This document shows positions 44,962 through 52,777 of a DNA stretch of 64,000 nucleotides, piece by piece (the stretch's first letter is position 1; every line of letters starts with the position of its first letter). The DNA comes from Pseudoflavonifractor sp050943825 (GTDB lineage: Bacteria > Bacillota > Clostridia > Oscillospirales > Oscillospiraceae): NCBI RefSeq assembly GCF_050943825.1, contig NZ_JBMNPX010000008.1, positions 47,727-111,726 on the forward strand, read 5' to 3'. The notes below the pieces were generated by a model. That model was not told the origin of the DNA and did not search any database. It worked only from the letters and a program-made list of their open reading frames with translations. The position numbers were made by a program, and so were the translations under genes.

Positions 44962-45381
44962 ATGAGCAAAAAAGAAAAATTCCCTCTCTACCTATCGCCA
45001 GAGAAAAAAGCCACTCTGGAACGGCGGTATACGGAAGATGGCAGCCGCAGTCTCACCGCTTTTATTGAGAACGCCATCGACTTTTACCTGGACTACCTCA
45101 GCGCCAATAACGCTGGATTGTTTCTCCCAACCTCAGTTCAGTCCTACCTGGATGGTAGACTGGACCAGTTCGAAAATCGCATGGCGTCGCTGCTGTTCAA
45201 GCAGGCGGTAGAACTGGATATGGGAATGAGCACGCTGGCCGACTGCGTCAAGCTGGACGAGGAGTATCTGCGCCGCCGTCGCGCCAACAGCATCGCCAAT
45301 GTGAAACGCACCAACGGCAGGCTGCGTTTCGAGCAGATCGCAAAAGACGCCGACGGGAGTGATGATGAGTGGCAAGACTGA
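44962..45381 (+). CDS. Ribbon-helix-helix-like mobilization accessory protein
   Basis: 139 residues. The N-terminal pattern (FPLYLSPEKKATLERRYTED, then LTAFIENAIDFYLDYL) fits a RHH-type relaxosome protein that binds oriT; the C-terminal half is helical. AAAGGAG before the ATG. It overlaps the relaxase by 13 nt. Confidence 0.75.
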   Translation: MSKKEKFPLYLSPEKKATLERRYTEDGSRSLTAFIENAIDFYLDYLSANNAGLFLPTSVQSYLDGRLDQFENRMASLLFKQAVELDMGMSTLADCVKLDEEYLRRRRANSIANVKRTNGRLRFEQIAKDADGSDDEWQD

Positions 45382-47339
45382 TTGTTAAGAGTCCCTACAT
45401 TAAGTGCGGCGGCGGTAAAGGTGCGGGCGGCTACATGAAGTATATTGCCACGCGGGAACGGGTGGAGATCATTCCAGATGACCGTCCGCCCACCCGCAAG
45501 CAGGAGCAGCTCATCACTAAACTGGTGAACGATTTTCCTGACACAAAAGGTTTGTTGGAGTATGAGGACTACACTACTCGTCCCACCAAGGCCAATGCCT
45601 CGTCTCTCATCACTCTGGCTTTGGAGGAGAACTGGTCCCAAGTACAATCATCTGAGGGCTACGCAAAATACATTGCCACTCGTCCTCGCGCTGAGCGTCT
45701 GGGTGACCATGGACTGTTTGGAGATGAGGATAGTGTGGATCTGGACAAGGCCATGTCGGAACTGGAGCACTACACAGGAAATGTGTGGACGCACATCATC
45801 TCGCTCCATCGGGAGGACGCGGAGCGCCTGGGCTATAACAACGCCCAGGCGTGGCGTTCTCTCCTGCGTACACACCGCAATGATATTGCTACTGCCATGC
45901 AGATCCCGCTCCAGGATTTCCGTTGGTACGCCGCCTTCCATGACGAGGGTAAGCACCCCCATGTGCACATGATGGCGTGGTCGACACAGCCGGGAGAAGC
46001 ATATCTGACACGGGACGGCATCCGCAATATCAAATCCACACTCACCAATCAGATCTTCAAACAGGAGATGCTCCATCTCTACGAACAGAAGTCTGAAAGC
46101 CGGGACGAACTGGTGCGAGAAACACGGAGAGTCATGCTGGAGTTGTCTCAGCAGATGCGTGAGTCAGTCTGTGAACATCCTGAGGCAGAGCGGATGATGC
46201 TGGATCTTGCGCAACAGTTGGGTGATGTGAAAGGTAAGAAGTCCTACGGGTATCTTCCGAAAGCATTGAAGAAACAGGTAGATGAGATCGTAGACCAGAT
46301 GGAGCGGCTGTCGGTTGTGAAAGAGTGCTACCAGAAATGGTGGGACCTGCAGTGCAGAGTAAGTGACTTCTGTTCAGAGAAGAAACGCCAGCGTCCGCCG
46401 CTGTCTCATCAGAAAGAGTTCCGCGCTATTAAAAACGCGGTGATCCAAGAGGCCGAGCGTATTCGGCGAAATCAAATTTCCTTTGAGGACAGGGACATGG
46501 AGGATGGTGGCGGCTGGGTAGAGGACCGGGAACTCAACTGGGCGTGCTGGGAACTGCGAGGGACGATCGAAAATGAAGAACTGCCTTTTGCGGAACGGGA
46601 TGCTGCCGCGGCAAAGCTGGAACAGCTGGCCAAAGCGGATGACGCATACGCGCAATATTTTCTGGGACTGTTGTACCGGGACGGCGGGCTGCTGATTCCG
46701 GACACAGAAAAAGCCAGACACTGGTTGGAACAGGCGGCAAAGCAGAATGTCACCGCTGCGCAATATTCCCTGGGCAGATTGCTCCTCTCTGACGATCCCG
46801 ATGTGCGTGATCCAGACGAGGGTATCCGCTGGATGAAGGCAGCTGCCAAAAACGGAAATGACTACGCTGCCTATGCGCTGGGTAAGGAGTATCTCAGCGG
46901 TGAGCACATACTCAAAAATGCAGATAAGGCGGCGACATATCTCTGCCAGGTGGCACAAGCGGATAACCCTTGGGCGCAGTATCTGCTGGGTAAACTGTAC
47001 TTAATGGGCGAAGGTGTGGCACAAGACGAAGACGCTGCCTGCGAGTGGTTCCAGGCCGCTGCGGAACGGGGTCACACCTATGCCCAATTTTTTGTAGACC
47101 GGATAGAGCAACAAGGACAGCTTGTATCGCCCGGCCTGCTGCTCTCGACAACCCGACTGCTCCACCACATGGGCAATATTTTCCGGGACAGCGCTCCACA
47201 GGATTCCACCACGAGGGTACCGCATATTGATCGCAAGCGGATCCAGAAACTCAGGGCCAAGAAAATCGCCCTGGGGCACAAGCCGGATGACCATGAGGAT
47301 GAGCAGACTATGGACGGCATGACCATGGGCGGATGGTGA
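45369..47339 (+). CDS. MobP3-like relaxase with C-terminal Sel1 repeats
   Basis: 656 residues from a GTG start. The N-terminal relaxase domain carries the metal-binding triad region FHDEGKHPHVHMMAW (around residue ~190-205) and a probable catalytic tyrosine in GGYMKYIATR near residue 20. Residues ~425-575 contain about four Sel1-like repeats (AQYFLGLLYRDG, AQYSLGRLLLS, AAYALGKEYLSG, AQYLLGKLYLMG), unusual for relaxases outside gut Clostridia and probably a protein-interaction scaffold. It nicks oriT to start conjugative mobilization. No type IV secretion genes are in the window, so the element must borrow a helper. Confidence 0.85.
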   Translation: MARLIVKSPYIKCGGGKGAGGYMKYIATRERVEIIPDDRPPTRKQEQLITKLVNDFPDTKGLLEYEDYTTRPTKANASSLITLALEENWSQVQSSEGYAKYIATRPRAERLGDHGLFGDEDSVDLDKAMSELEHYTGNVWTHIISLHREDAERLGYNNAQAWRSLLRTHRNDIATAMQIPLQDFRWYAAFHDEGKHPHVHMMAWSTQPGEAYLTRDGIRNIKSTLTNQIFKQEMLHLYEQKSESRDELVRETRRVMLELSQQMRESVCEHPEAERMMLDLAQQLGDVKGKKSYGYLPKALKKQVDEIVDQMERLSVVKECYQKWWDLQCRVSDFCSEKKRQRPPLSHQKEFRAIKNAVIQEAERIRRNQISFEDRDMEDGGGWVEDRELNWACWELRGTIENEELPFAERDAAAAKLEQLAKADDAYAQYFLGLLYRDGGLLIPDTEKARHWLEQAAKQNVTAAQYSLGRLLLSDDPDVRDPDEGIRWMKAAAKNGNDYAAYALGKEYLSGEHILKNADKAATYLCQVAQADNPWAQYLLGKLYLMGEGVAQDEDAACEWFQAAAERGHTYAQFFVDRIEQQGQLVSPGLLLSTTRLLHHMGNIFRDSAPQDSTTRVPHIDRKRIQKLRAKKIALGHKPDDHEDEQTMDGMTMGGW

Positions 47340-47485
47340 GTAAAAATAGCACAGTGTTAACAATGATAAAGGCCGCGCAGAAATGGACCGGAGAAATTGA
47401 TAACAGTTTGATAATTGTGGTCAAAAGACCTGGCTATTTTCTCTGTAGTTCGGTATTGTGTGTTGCTGCAAAGGAGGCGGTACAC

Positions 47486-47791
47486 ATGAACGACTACATG
47501 AGAGCCCTGCACCAGCGGTTCTACCGGGAGCCGGACTTCAGTGAGTTAGAAGAAGATATTGAGAACACCCGCCAGGAGGTGCGGGACTGCCTGGACAAGC
47601 TTCAGCGGCGCAGGCTCATGCATCTGGTGGACACCCAAAACTTGCTGCGGGAGGAGACCTCACTGGCCAGCTTCACCGCAGGATTCAAACTGGCCTGGGG
47701 ACTGAGCAAAGAACTGGAGGCGGACGGCCTGTACTCCTTCGATGAGGAGGAAACAGAGCGCCTCTGTCACAGGATAGAACAGGAGGATTGA
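47486..47791 (+). CDS. DUF6809 small helical protein
   Basis: 101 residues from the ATG at 47486, behind AAAGGAGG. All-helical, with LVDTQNLLREETSLASFTAGFKLAWGL, closely similar to the protein at 58052 (IIDAQNYITEQTSLDSFIAGFELAWRL). Family function is unknown; both copies lie next to tandem integrase genes. The leader sequence (GTTCGGTATTG then AAAGGAGGCGG) resembles that of the second integrase pair. Confidence 0.75.
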   Translation: MNDYMRALHQRFYREPDFSELEEDIENTRQEVRDCLDKLQRRRLMHLVDTQNLLREETSLASFTAGFKLAWGLSKELEADGLYSFDEEETERLCHRIEQED

Positions 47792-47796
47792 ATAAG

Positions 47797-48000
47797 ATGA
47801 TGAATCAACTTCCGGTCCAGCGGTGCCAGTACTGCGGATGCGAGGACATTGGCCTTGGCTGGCAGCATGGCGAGGCGCTGGTCACCTTCAAAAAGCATGG
47901 ACTACTCGGCAACCGGCTGCAGTATCTGATCTGCCGACACTGCGGTGCAGTTCTGTATCAGTATGTGGCGGAGCCTTACAAATTCCCCGCTGTAAAATAA
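47797..48000 (+). CDS. Small zinc-ribbon protein
   Basis: 67 residues with CQYCGCEDIG and CRHCGA, a four-cysteine zinc ribbon. It starts 5 nt after the DUF6809 stop, with GGAGG overlapping the end of that gene. Function unknown; possibly a nucleic-acid-binding accessory of the element. Confidence 0.7.
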   Translation: MMNQLPVQRCQYCGCEDIGLGWQHGEALVTFKKHGLLGNRLQYLICRHCGAVLYQYVAEPYKFPAVK

Positions 48001-48053
48001 GCACTCAAAAGTTGCGCCGCAAAACAAAAATAAGGCCTTGGGGGTGATACGGC

Positions 48054-49247
48054 ATGGCAAAAAGACGACCGTCAGGTGAGGGCATGGTGCGCAAGCGGGA
48101 AGATGGACGCTGGGAAGGGCGCATCGTGGTGGGCCACAAGGAAAACGGTGATCCCATCTTCCGTTACATCTACGCTGATACCCAAAAGGAACTGACGGCA
48201 AAGCTTCGGCAGAGCATCGAGGCATATCAAGGTGTCGAGTTGACTGAGGAGAGCCGGATGACACTGGGACAGTGGCTGGATCAGTGGCTGGAGAACATGA
48301 CTGGAACGATACGTCCCGTCACCATGAAAAGATATGAGGGAACTGTAGCCAGACATATCAAGCCGTACCTGGGAGAGAAAATTATCTCCCAGGTCACAGG
48401 GAAAGACATTCAAAAGTTATATGATACACTGGCTCATCACGGAAACCGAAATACGGGAGAGGGGCTGGCCAGCGGAACAATCCGAGGTATTCACGCAATG
48501 TTCCATGAGGCGATGGGCGCCGCACAGCAGGCTGGTCTCATCCCACGAAACCCCACGGAAGATATTGATGCGCCCAAATTCAGCTACAAAGGCAAAAAGG
48601 TGCTGACAGATGAACAACTGGAAAAGTTCATGGGAACCATTCAGAGGGACAGCGTCTGGCACGATTTCTTCTACACAGAGTTGACTACCGGTTTGCGCAG
48701 AGGTGAAATCTGTGGGCTCAAGTGGGAAGATTTTGACGAGGCCAAAGGTACCTTGAGAATTCGCCGCACGATCCATGAGGAGAAGGGTGGCAAACTGACC
48801 GCCTGGGATACCAAGACTGCTGCAGGTACTCGCACCATCAACCTGGCGCCCAGTACCGCTGCACTGCTTCGGGAGAGAAAGAAGACGGCACTGACGGAAT
48901 GGATCTTTCCGCATCCGCTGAAACCAGAGCAGCCAACCCGCCCGAGTGCCGCCTATGAACGGATGAAGGTCCTGCTGAAAGAGGCAGGGCTTCCTGACCT
49001 TCGCTTTCATGATCTCCGGCACACCTTTGCCACCCATGCCCTGACATCAGGGGTGGATGTCAAAACTCTGTCCGGCATCCTGGGACACACACGGGCTGCG
49101 TTCACACTGGACACATACACTCACACCACAGGCGATATGCAAAAACGGGCAGCTGAGATCGTAGAAGAATTTCTCATTGACATCTTCGGAGAGGAGTTGA
49201 AGCCATGGCAAGAAAGCGGAAAAATGGCGAAGGCACTGTCCGGCTGA
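48054..49247 (+). CDS. Tyrosine site-specific integrase 1
   Basis: 397 residues. N-terminal arm-binding AP2-like region (EGMVRKREDGRWEGRI), SAM-like core-binding domain (~65-165), and catalytic domain with Arg (TGLRRGEI), HDLRHTFAT and the nucleophile in TLDTYTH. Complete catalytic set. Its 3' end overlaps integrase 2 by 43 nt, so the two are cotranscribed. Confidence 0.93.
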   Translation: MAKRRPSGEGMVRKREDGRWEGRIVVGHKENGDPIFRYIYADTQKELTAKLRQSIEAYQGVELTEESRMTLGQWLDQWLENMTGTIRPVTMKRYEGTVARHIKPYLGEKIISQVTGKDIQKLYDTLAHHGNRNTGEGLASGTIRGIHAMFHEAMGAAQQAGLIPRNPTEDIDAPKFSYKGKKVLTDEQLEKFMGTIQRDSVWHDFFYTELTTGLRRGEICGLKWEDFDEAKGTLRIRRTIHEEKGGKLTAWDTKTAAGTRTINLAPSTAALLRERKKTALTEWIFPHPLKPEQPTRPSAAYERMKVLLKEAGLPDLRFHDLRHTFATHALTSGVDVKTLSGILGHTRAAFTLDTYTHTTGDMQKRAAEIVEEFLIDIFGEELKPWQESGKMAKALSG

Positions 49248-50431
49248 GAAAGGATGGCCGCTGGGAAGGACGGATCGTCATTGGGTATGATGAGAATGGT
49301 CTTCCCAAGACGAAGAATGTGCTGGCCAAGACCAAAGGCGAATGTATAGAAAAACTAAAGGCGCTGAAGAGCACTATCACACCGGACACACCCATAAAAC
49401 TCAAGGCAGATATGCTATTCGGGGAGTGGTTGGACTATTGGTATGAAACCTACTGTAAGCCAAATGCCCGACCTGCTACCCAGAGGACCTACGAAGGGTA
49501 TATCCGATTATACCTTCAGCCCAGACTGGGAAGCATCCCGCTGAACAAAGTGACCACCAGTGATATCCAGCAGATGTGTACCTGGATGATGACGGAGGCC
49601 CGTATGGATCAGAAAAACGGAGATAGCGGACTCTCGGACAGTCAGGTGATAAACTGCTACAGTCTATGTGATCGGGTATTGGAAAAAGCAGTGGCAGAAA
49701 AGTTGATTGTCCGCAACCCGGCAAAGGGTTGCAAGCTGCCTCCAAACAGGCCAAAGGAGATGAAGGTTCTCTCCCGAGAGGATACGCAGAAGGTGTTGAT
49801 CCAGGCCAAGGAAGAGAATTACTACGAACTTTTCCTTCTGGAATTCGCCACTGGTCTGCGACTGGGAGAACTGATGGCTCTCCAGTGGGATGATGTGGAT
49901 CTGGTTACCGGGGAATTGAGGATCAACAAACAGGTAAACCTCGTTGGTTCGAAATTGGTAATCAGTGAGCCGAAAACCAAGGCGGCTGTCCGTACTCTGA
50001 TCCTGCCCCCATCTGTCAGGAAGGTGCTCGCGGAATACAAGACCAGAGTGAACTCCCGATGGTTATTCCCCTCGCCCAAGAAGGAGGATCTGCCGATTAT
50101 CCCCTCGGCAGTCAGCCGACGGCTTCACACACTGCTGGAGCATGCGGGATGTGAGCAAGTGCGCTTTCATGATCTTAGGCATACTTTCGCAACCAATGCC
50201 CTGGCTCATGGGATGGACATCAAGACACTGTCCGCCATCCTGGGCCATGTATCCAGCGCAACCACCCTAAACACCTACTCCCATATCACCGACGAGATGC
50301 GCCAAAGGGCAGCGGTGAAGATCGACCGGGGCATCGCAAAGGCGGAGGTACAGGACACAGCCATTGCCCAGCCAGAACGGACTATGACCACCTTCCAGGC
50401 CAGAAAACGCTGGAGCCGAGAGGCCAGTTGA
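49205..50431 (+). CDS. Tyrosine site-specific integrase 2
   Basis: 408 residues with the same architecture: N-terminal EGTVRLRKDGRWEGRI, catalytic Arg in TGLRLGEL, HDLRHTFAT, and tyrosine in TLNTYSH. Complete. It is a diverged paralogue of integrase 1, which it overlaps. Two intact integrases in series suggest heteromeric recombination or a recruited second enzyme. A strong terminator follows. Confidence 0.93.
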   Translation: MARKRKNGEGTVRLRKDGRWEGRIVIGYDENGLPKTKNVLAKTKGECIEKLKALKSTITPDTPIKLKADMLFGEWLDYWYETYCKPNARPATQRTYEGYIRLYLQPRLGSIPLNKVTTSDIQQMCTWMMTEARMDQKNGDSGLSDSQVINCYSLCDRVLEKAVAEKLIVRNPAKGCKLPPNRPKEMKVLSREDTQKVLIQAKEENYYELFLLEFATGLRLGELMALQWDDVDLVTGELRINKQVNLVGSKLVISEPKTKAAVRTLILPPSVRKVLAEYKTRVNSRWLFPSPKKEDLPIIPSAVSRRLHTLLEHAGCEQVRFHDLRHTFATNALAHGMDIKTLSAILGHVSSATTLNTYSHITDEMRQRAAVKIDRGIAKAEVQDTAIAQPERTMTTFQARKRWSREAS

Positions 50432-50440
50432 GACAAAACT

Positions 50441-50482
50441 ACCGGCCCATCAGGGAATGCCATCCCTGGTGGGCCGGTTTTC
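50441..50482 (+). terminator. Intrinsic terminator of the integrase operon
   Basis: An outer 9-bp stem ACCGGCCCA/TGGGCCGGT encloses a CAGGGA/TCCCTG stem and is followed by TTTTC. The next ~160 nt hold no gene that I can see. Confidence 0.9.
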
Positions 50483-50640
50483 GCTGTCTGTGGGCAAACA
50501 TGTGGTCAAGTGGCGCATAGAATGAGTCTGCAATCTGAATGCAGGACAAAAACAACTCTGTTTGCGGGATATTTGGATACTTTCAAGGAGAATTAGTTAG
50601 CAAGGTTGGAATGACTGTTGGTTGGGCTGGGAGAAACAAA

Positions 50641-50685
50641 GAATACCGCCCGCCGACATCCGTAGATGCTTAGCGGGCGGTATTC
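50641..50685 (-). terminator. Intrinsic terminator of the GNAT remnant
   Basis: A perfect 13-bp GC-rich stem (50641-50653 with 50673-50685), followed on the minus strand by TTTGTTT. Confidence 0.8.
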
Positions 50686-50699
50686 TTATCTGCACATTA

Positions 50700-51119
50700 T
50701 CAATCGGACTGCTTTAGGTCCCATCCTTTTTTCAGGAGAGCATACTGCACGGTATTTTCATACCTGAGTGTTCCATCGGGATTTTTCAAGAAGGAGATGA
50801 ATTCGAAGAACACACCCTCCTGGCGCATACCCAGTTTTTCGCACAGGTGCTGGCTGGAAAGATTGTAGTCCTCGGTATAGGCGTAAATGCGCCTTGCGCC
50901 CTTTTGGGAGAAGCGGTGGTCAAGAAACGCGTAGACGGCATCAAAGGCGTACCCTTTGCCCTGATAGGCTTCATTCAGCATCCAGCAGGGGCTGAAGGTG
51001 TTCCGCGTGGCGTTCTTATTCCCGTGGGACTTGCCCACCGCTGGGTATTGGTCGAAGTGCGGGGACTCGAACCACGGGCCTCCTGCTCCCAAACGTGTGT
51101 CAGAACTTTCAAACAGCAC
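50700..51119 (-). pseudogene. GNAT acetyltransferase with N-terminus replaced by tRNA-derived sequence
   Basis: From about 51010 down to the stop the frame encodes the second half of a RimJ/RimL-type GNAT (LNEAYQGKGYAFDAVYAFLDHRF, the acetyl-CoA loop, then CEKLGMRQEG). The upstream codons are read through a tRNA-Pro 3' half (51049-51093) and element-end DNA and have no acetyltransferase character. The gene was evidently cut at its 5' part when an element inserted or recombined next to the tRNA. Probably inactive. Confidence 0.75.
51049..51093 (-). tRNA. 3' half of tRNA-Pro(TGG), partial
   Basis: Read on the minus strand these 45 nt map exactly to tRNA positions 32-76: anticodon loop TTTGGGA, stem GCAGG, variable AGGCC, T stem CGTGG/CCCCG (one mismatch), T loop TTCGAGT, acceptor strand CACTTCG, discriminator A and encoded CCA. 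The 5' half is absent; the sequence switches to element-end DNA at the anticodon loop, typical of integration there. Confidence 0.75.
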
Positions 51120-51409
51120 TCTGCCGCCCTCTTTGACGCTTTCCGTTGCTCCGCCAGTTCCTCTTTAGAACTCTTTTGCCCTGCTTGTTTCAAGAAAATC
51201 TTTCGTCTTTTGGGATTTGTGTGGGATTGGATTCTGTATATTAAAAGATGTTCCGTCCGGTTTTAGGGGGCGATGACAGGACGGTTCATCTCAGAGCAGA
51301 GGCGCAGGAAATGCGCCGCATAAACAAAGAAATACTCTGGGCCGTGGGCTTTGACAACACGGAATAATTTTCTTGTCAGATGAATACAAATTGACAAGAA
51401 TGACAAGAA
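51087..51409 (+). repeat. Element-end direct repeat, copy A
   Basis: This sequence recurs at 55869-56207. The first ~175 nt align with almost no gaps at about four in five identical bases by eye. Long identical blocks are TCCCAAACGTGTGTC, GTGTGGGATTGGATTCTGTA, and later GCGCCGCATAAACAAAGAA. It begins at the tRNA-Pro anticodon loop and ends in the palindrome at 51370-51400. Confidence 0.8.
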
Positions 51410-51419
51410 TGATTATAAT
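51370..51419 (+). promoter_or_regulatory. Consensus promoter overlapping a palindrome
   Basis: TTGACA (51391-51396), a 17-nt spacer and TATAAT (51414-51419): a perfect sigma-A promoter for the AlbA_2 gene. It overlaps the inverted repeat TTCTTGTCA-N13-TGACAAGAA (51370-51400), with an additional TGACAAGAA at 51401-51409 in the spacer. This looks like a tightly repressed strong promoter. Confidence 0.75.
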
Positions 51420-51446
51420 GACAACTAAGAAAAGGAGGCGCTGTGT

Positions 51447-52751
51447 ATGGCATTTGTTGAGAGTGAAGTTGTTGAACTGAAAGCAGAGGTCGTGGGAGAT
51501 ATCTGCAAAGAAGTCATTGCCTTTGCCAATACAAAAGGCGGTACGCTGTATATTGGCGTCAGCAACGATGGAAATGTCTTGGGGGTCAAAAACGCCGACC
51601 AAGTCATTTTGCAGCTAAACAATATGATTCGAGATTCCATCAAGCCTGATGTGACAATGTTTGTGGGCTACGAAAACCAACACGTCGGCGACAAGGATAT
51701 CATTGCTGTGACCATTCAAAAAGGAACCGACCGGCCCTATTATCTGGGCAGTAAGGGATTGAAACCCAGTGGGGTCTATGTCAGAAACGGCACATCTTCT
51801 GACCCGGCTACAGATACTGCGATCCGAAGAATGATCAAAGAAACCGATGGTGACAGCTTCGAATCCATGCGTTCGCTGGAACAGAACCTCAGCTTTGAAG
51901 CGGCAGAGAAGCAATTTGAAAAGCAGAATATCCCATTTGATGCTGCAAAAATGCAGACCCTTGGGATGATTTCCGCAGATGGTATCTACTCCAATGTGGC
52001 GCTGCTCCTGTCCGATCAGTGTCCCAGCACCATTAAGGCGGCGACCTTCTCGGGAGAAGATAAAGGAACTTTTCAGGACAGAAGGGAATTTGACGGTTCG
52101 CTGTTTCAGCAAATGGAGGAGCTGTACAGCTATCTGGATATGCGTAACCAGACAAAGGCAACTTTTGATGGGCTATACCGAATCGACACACGGGATTATC
52201 CGGAAGATGCACTGCGGGAAGCGCTGCTGAACTCGCTGGTCCACAGAGACTATTCCTTCCGTGCAAGCACCCTGGTCAGTGTATATGCCGACAGAATTGA
52301 ATTTGTCTCTGTAGGCGGACTGCTTTCCGGCATTGAACTGGATGACATTATGCTGGGACTCTCGGTTTGCCGAAATCCCAAGCTGGCAGCCATATTTTAT
52401 CGTCTGCAGCTGATTGAGGCATACGGCACGGGTATGCCTAAAATTATGAACGCCTATGGGGAGACGGAATTGAAACCAAAAATCGAGGTATCAAGCAACG
52501 CATTCAAAATCACGCTGCCAAACAGGAACGCCGGCGCAAATCATACAGAGACATTGATTGGCACGGTCAAAGGCGATGAAAAGCGGATTCTGGATTTCAT
52601 TGGTTCCCATGGCCATATCGTACGCCGTGATGTGGATCAGCTGCTGGATGTAAGCCAAGCCACAGCCAACCGAATTCTGAAACACATGGTCGCCAAGGGC
52701 CTGATTTATCAGGATGGAAACGGCAGGAAAACAAAGTATAGACGGAAGTGA
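51447..52751 (+). CDS. AlbA_2/Schlafen-like ATP-binding protein with wHTH
   Basis: 434 residues. N-terminal AlbA_2 (divergent Schlafen-like) domain, ESEVVELKAE to FANTKGGTLYIGVSNDGNVLGV; central GHKL-type ATPase-like region with LREALLNSLVHRDYS and GTGMPKIM; and a C-terminal winged HTH (RDVDQLLDVSQATANRILKHM). Such proteins act as regulators or as components of defence islands. GGAGG lies 8 nt before the ATG. It is followed 26 nt later by the TOTE-type gene and is probably in one operon with it. The HTH may bind the palindrome upstream. Confidence 0.85.
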   Translation: MAFVESEVVELKAEVVGDICKEVIAFANTKGGTLYIGVSNDGNVLGVKNADQVILQLNNMIRDSIKPDVTMFVGYENQHVGDKDIIAVTIQKGTDRPYYLGSKGLKPSGVYVRNGTSSDPATDTAIRRMIKETDGDSFESMRSLEQNLSFEAAEKQFEKQNIPFDAAKMQTLGMISADGIYSNVALLLSDQCPSTIKAATFSGEDKGTFQDRREFDGSLFQQMEELYSYLDMRNQTKATFDGLYRIDTRDYPEDALREALLNSLVHRDYSFRASTLVSVYADRIEFVSVGGLLSGIELDDIMLGLSVCRNPKLAAIFYRLQLIEAYGTGMPKIMNAYGETELKPKIEVSSNAFKITLPNRNAGANHTETLIGTVKGDEKRILDFIGSHGHIVRRDVDQLLDVSQATANRILKHMVAKGLIYQDGNGRKTKYRRK

Positions 52752-52777
52752 CTGTGGGTGTGGAGGGGGGACTGTGT

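Noticed and set aside
44634..45068. 144-residue frame between the HTH gene and the RHH gene
   Set aside because: No ribosome site, biased composition, and it spans strong inverted repeats; better explained as an oriT-type non-coding region.
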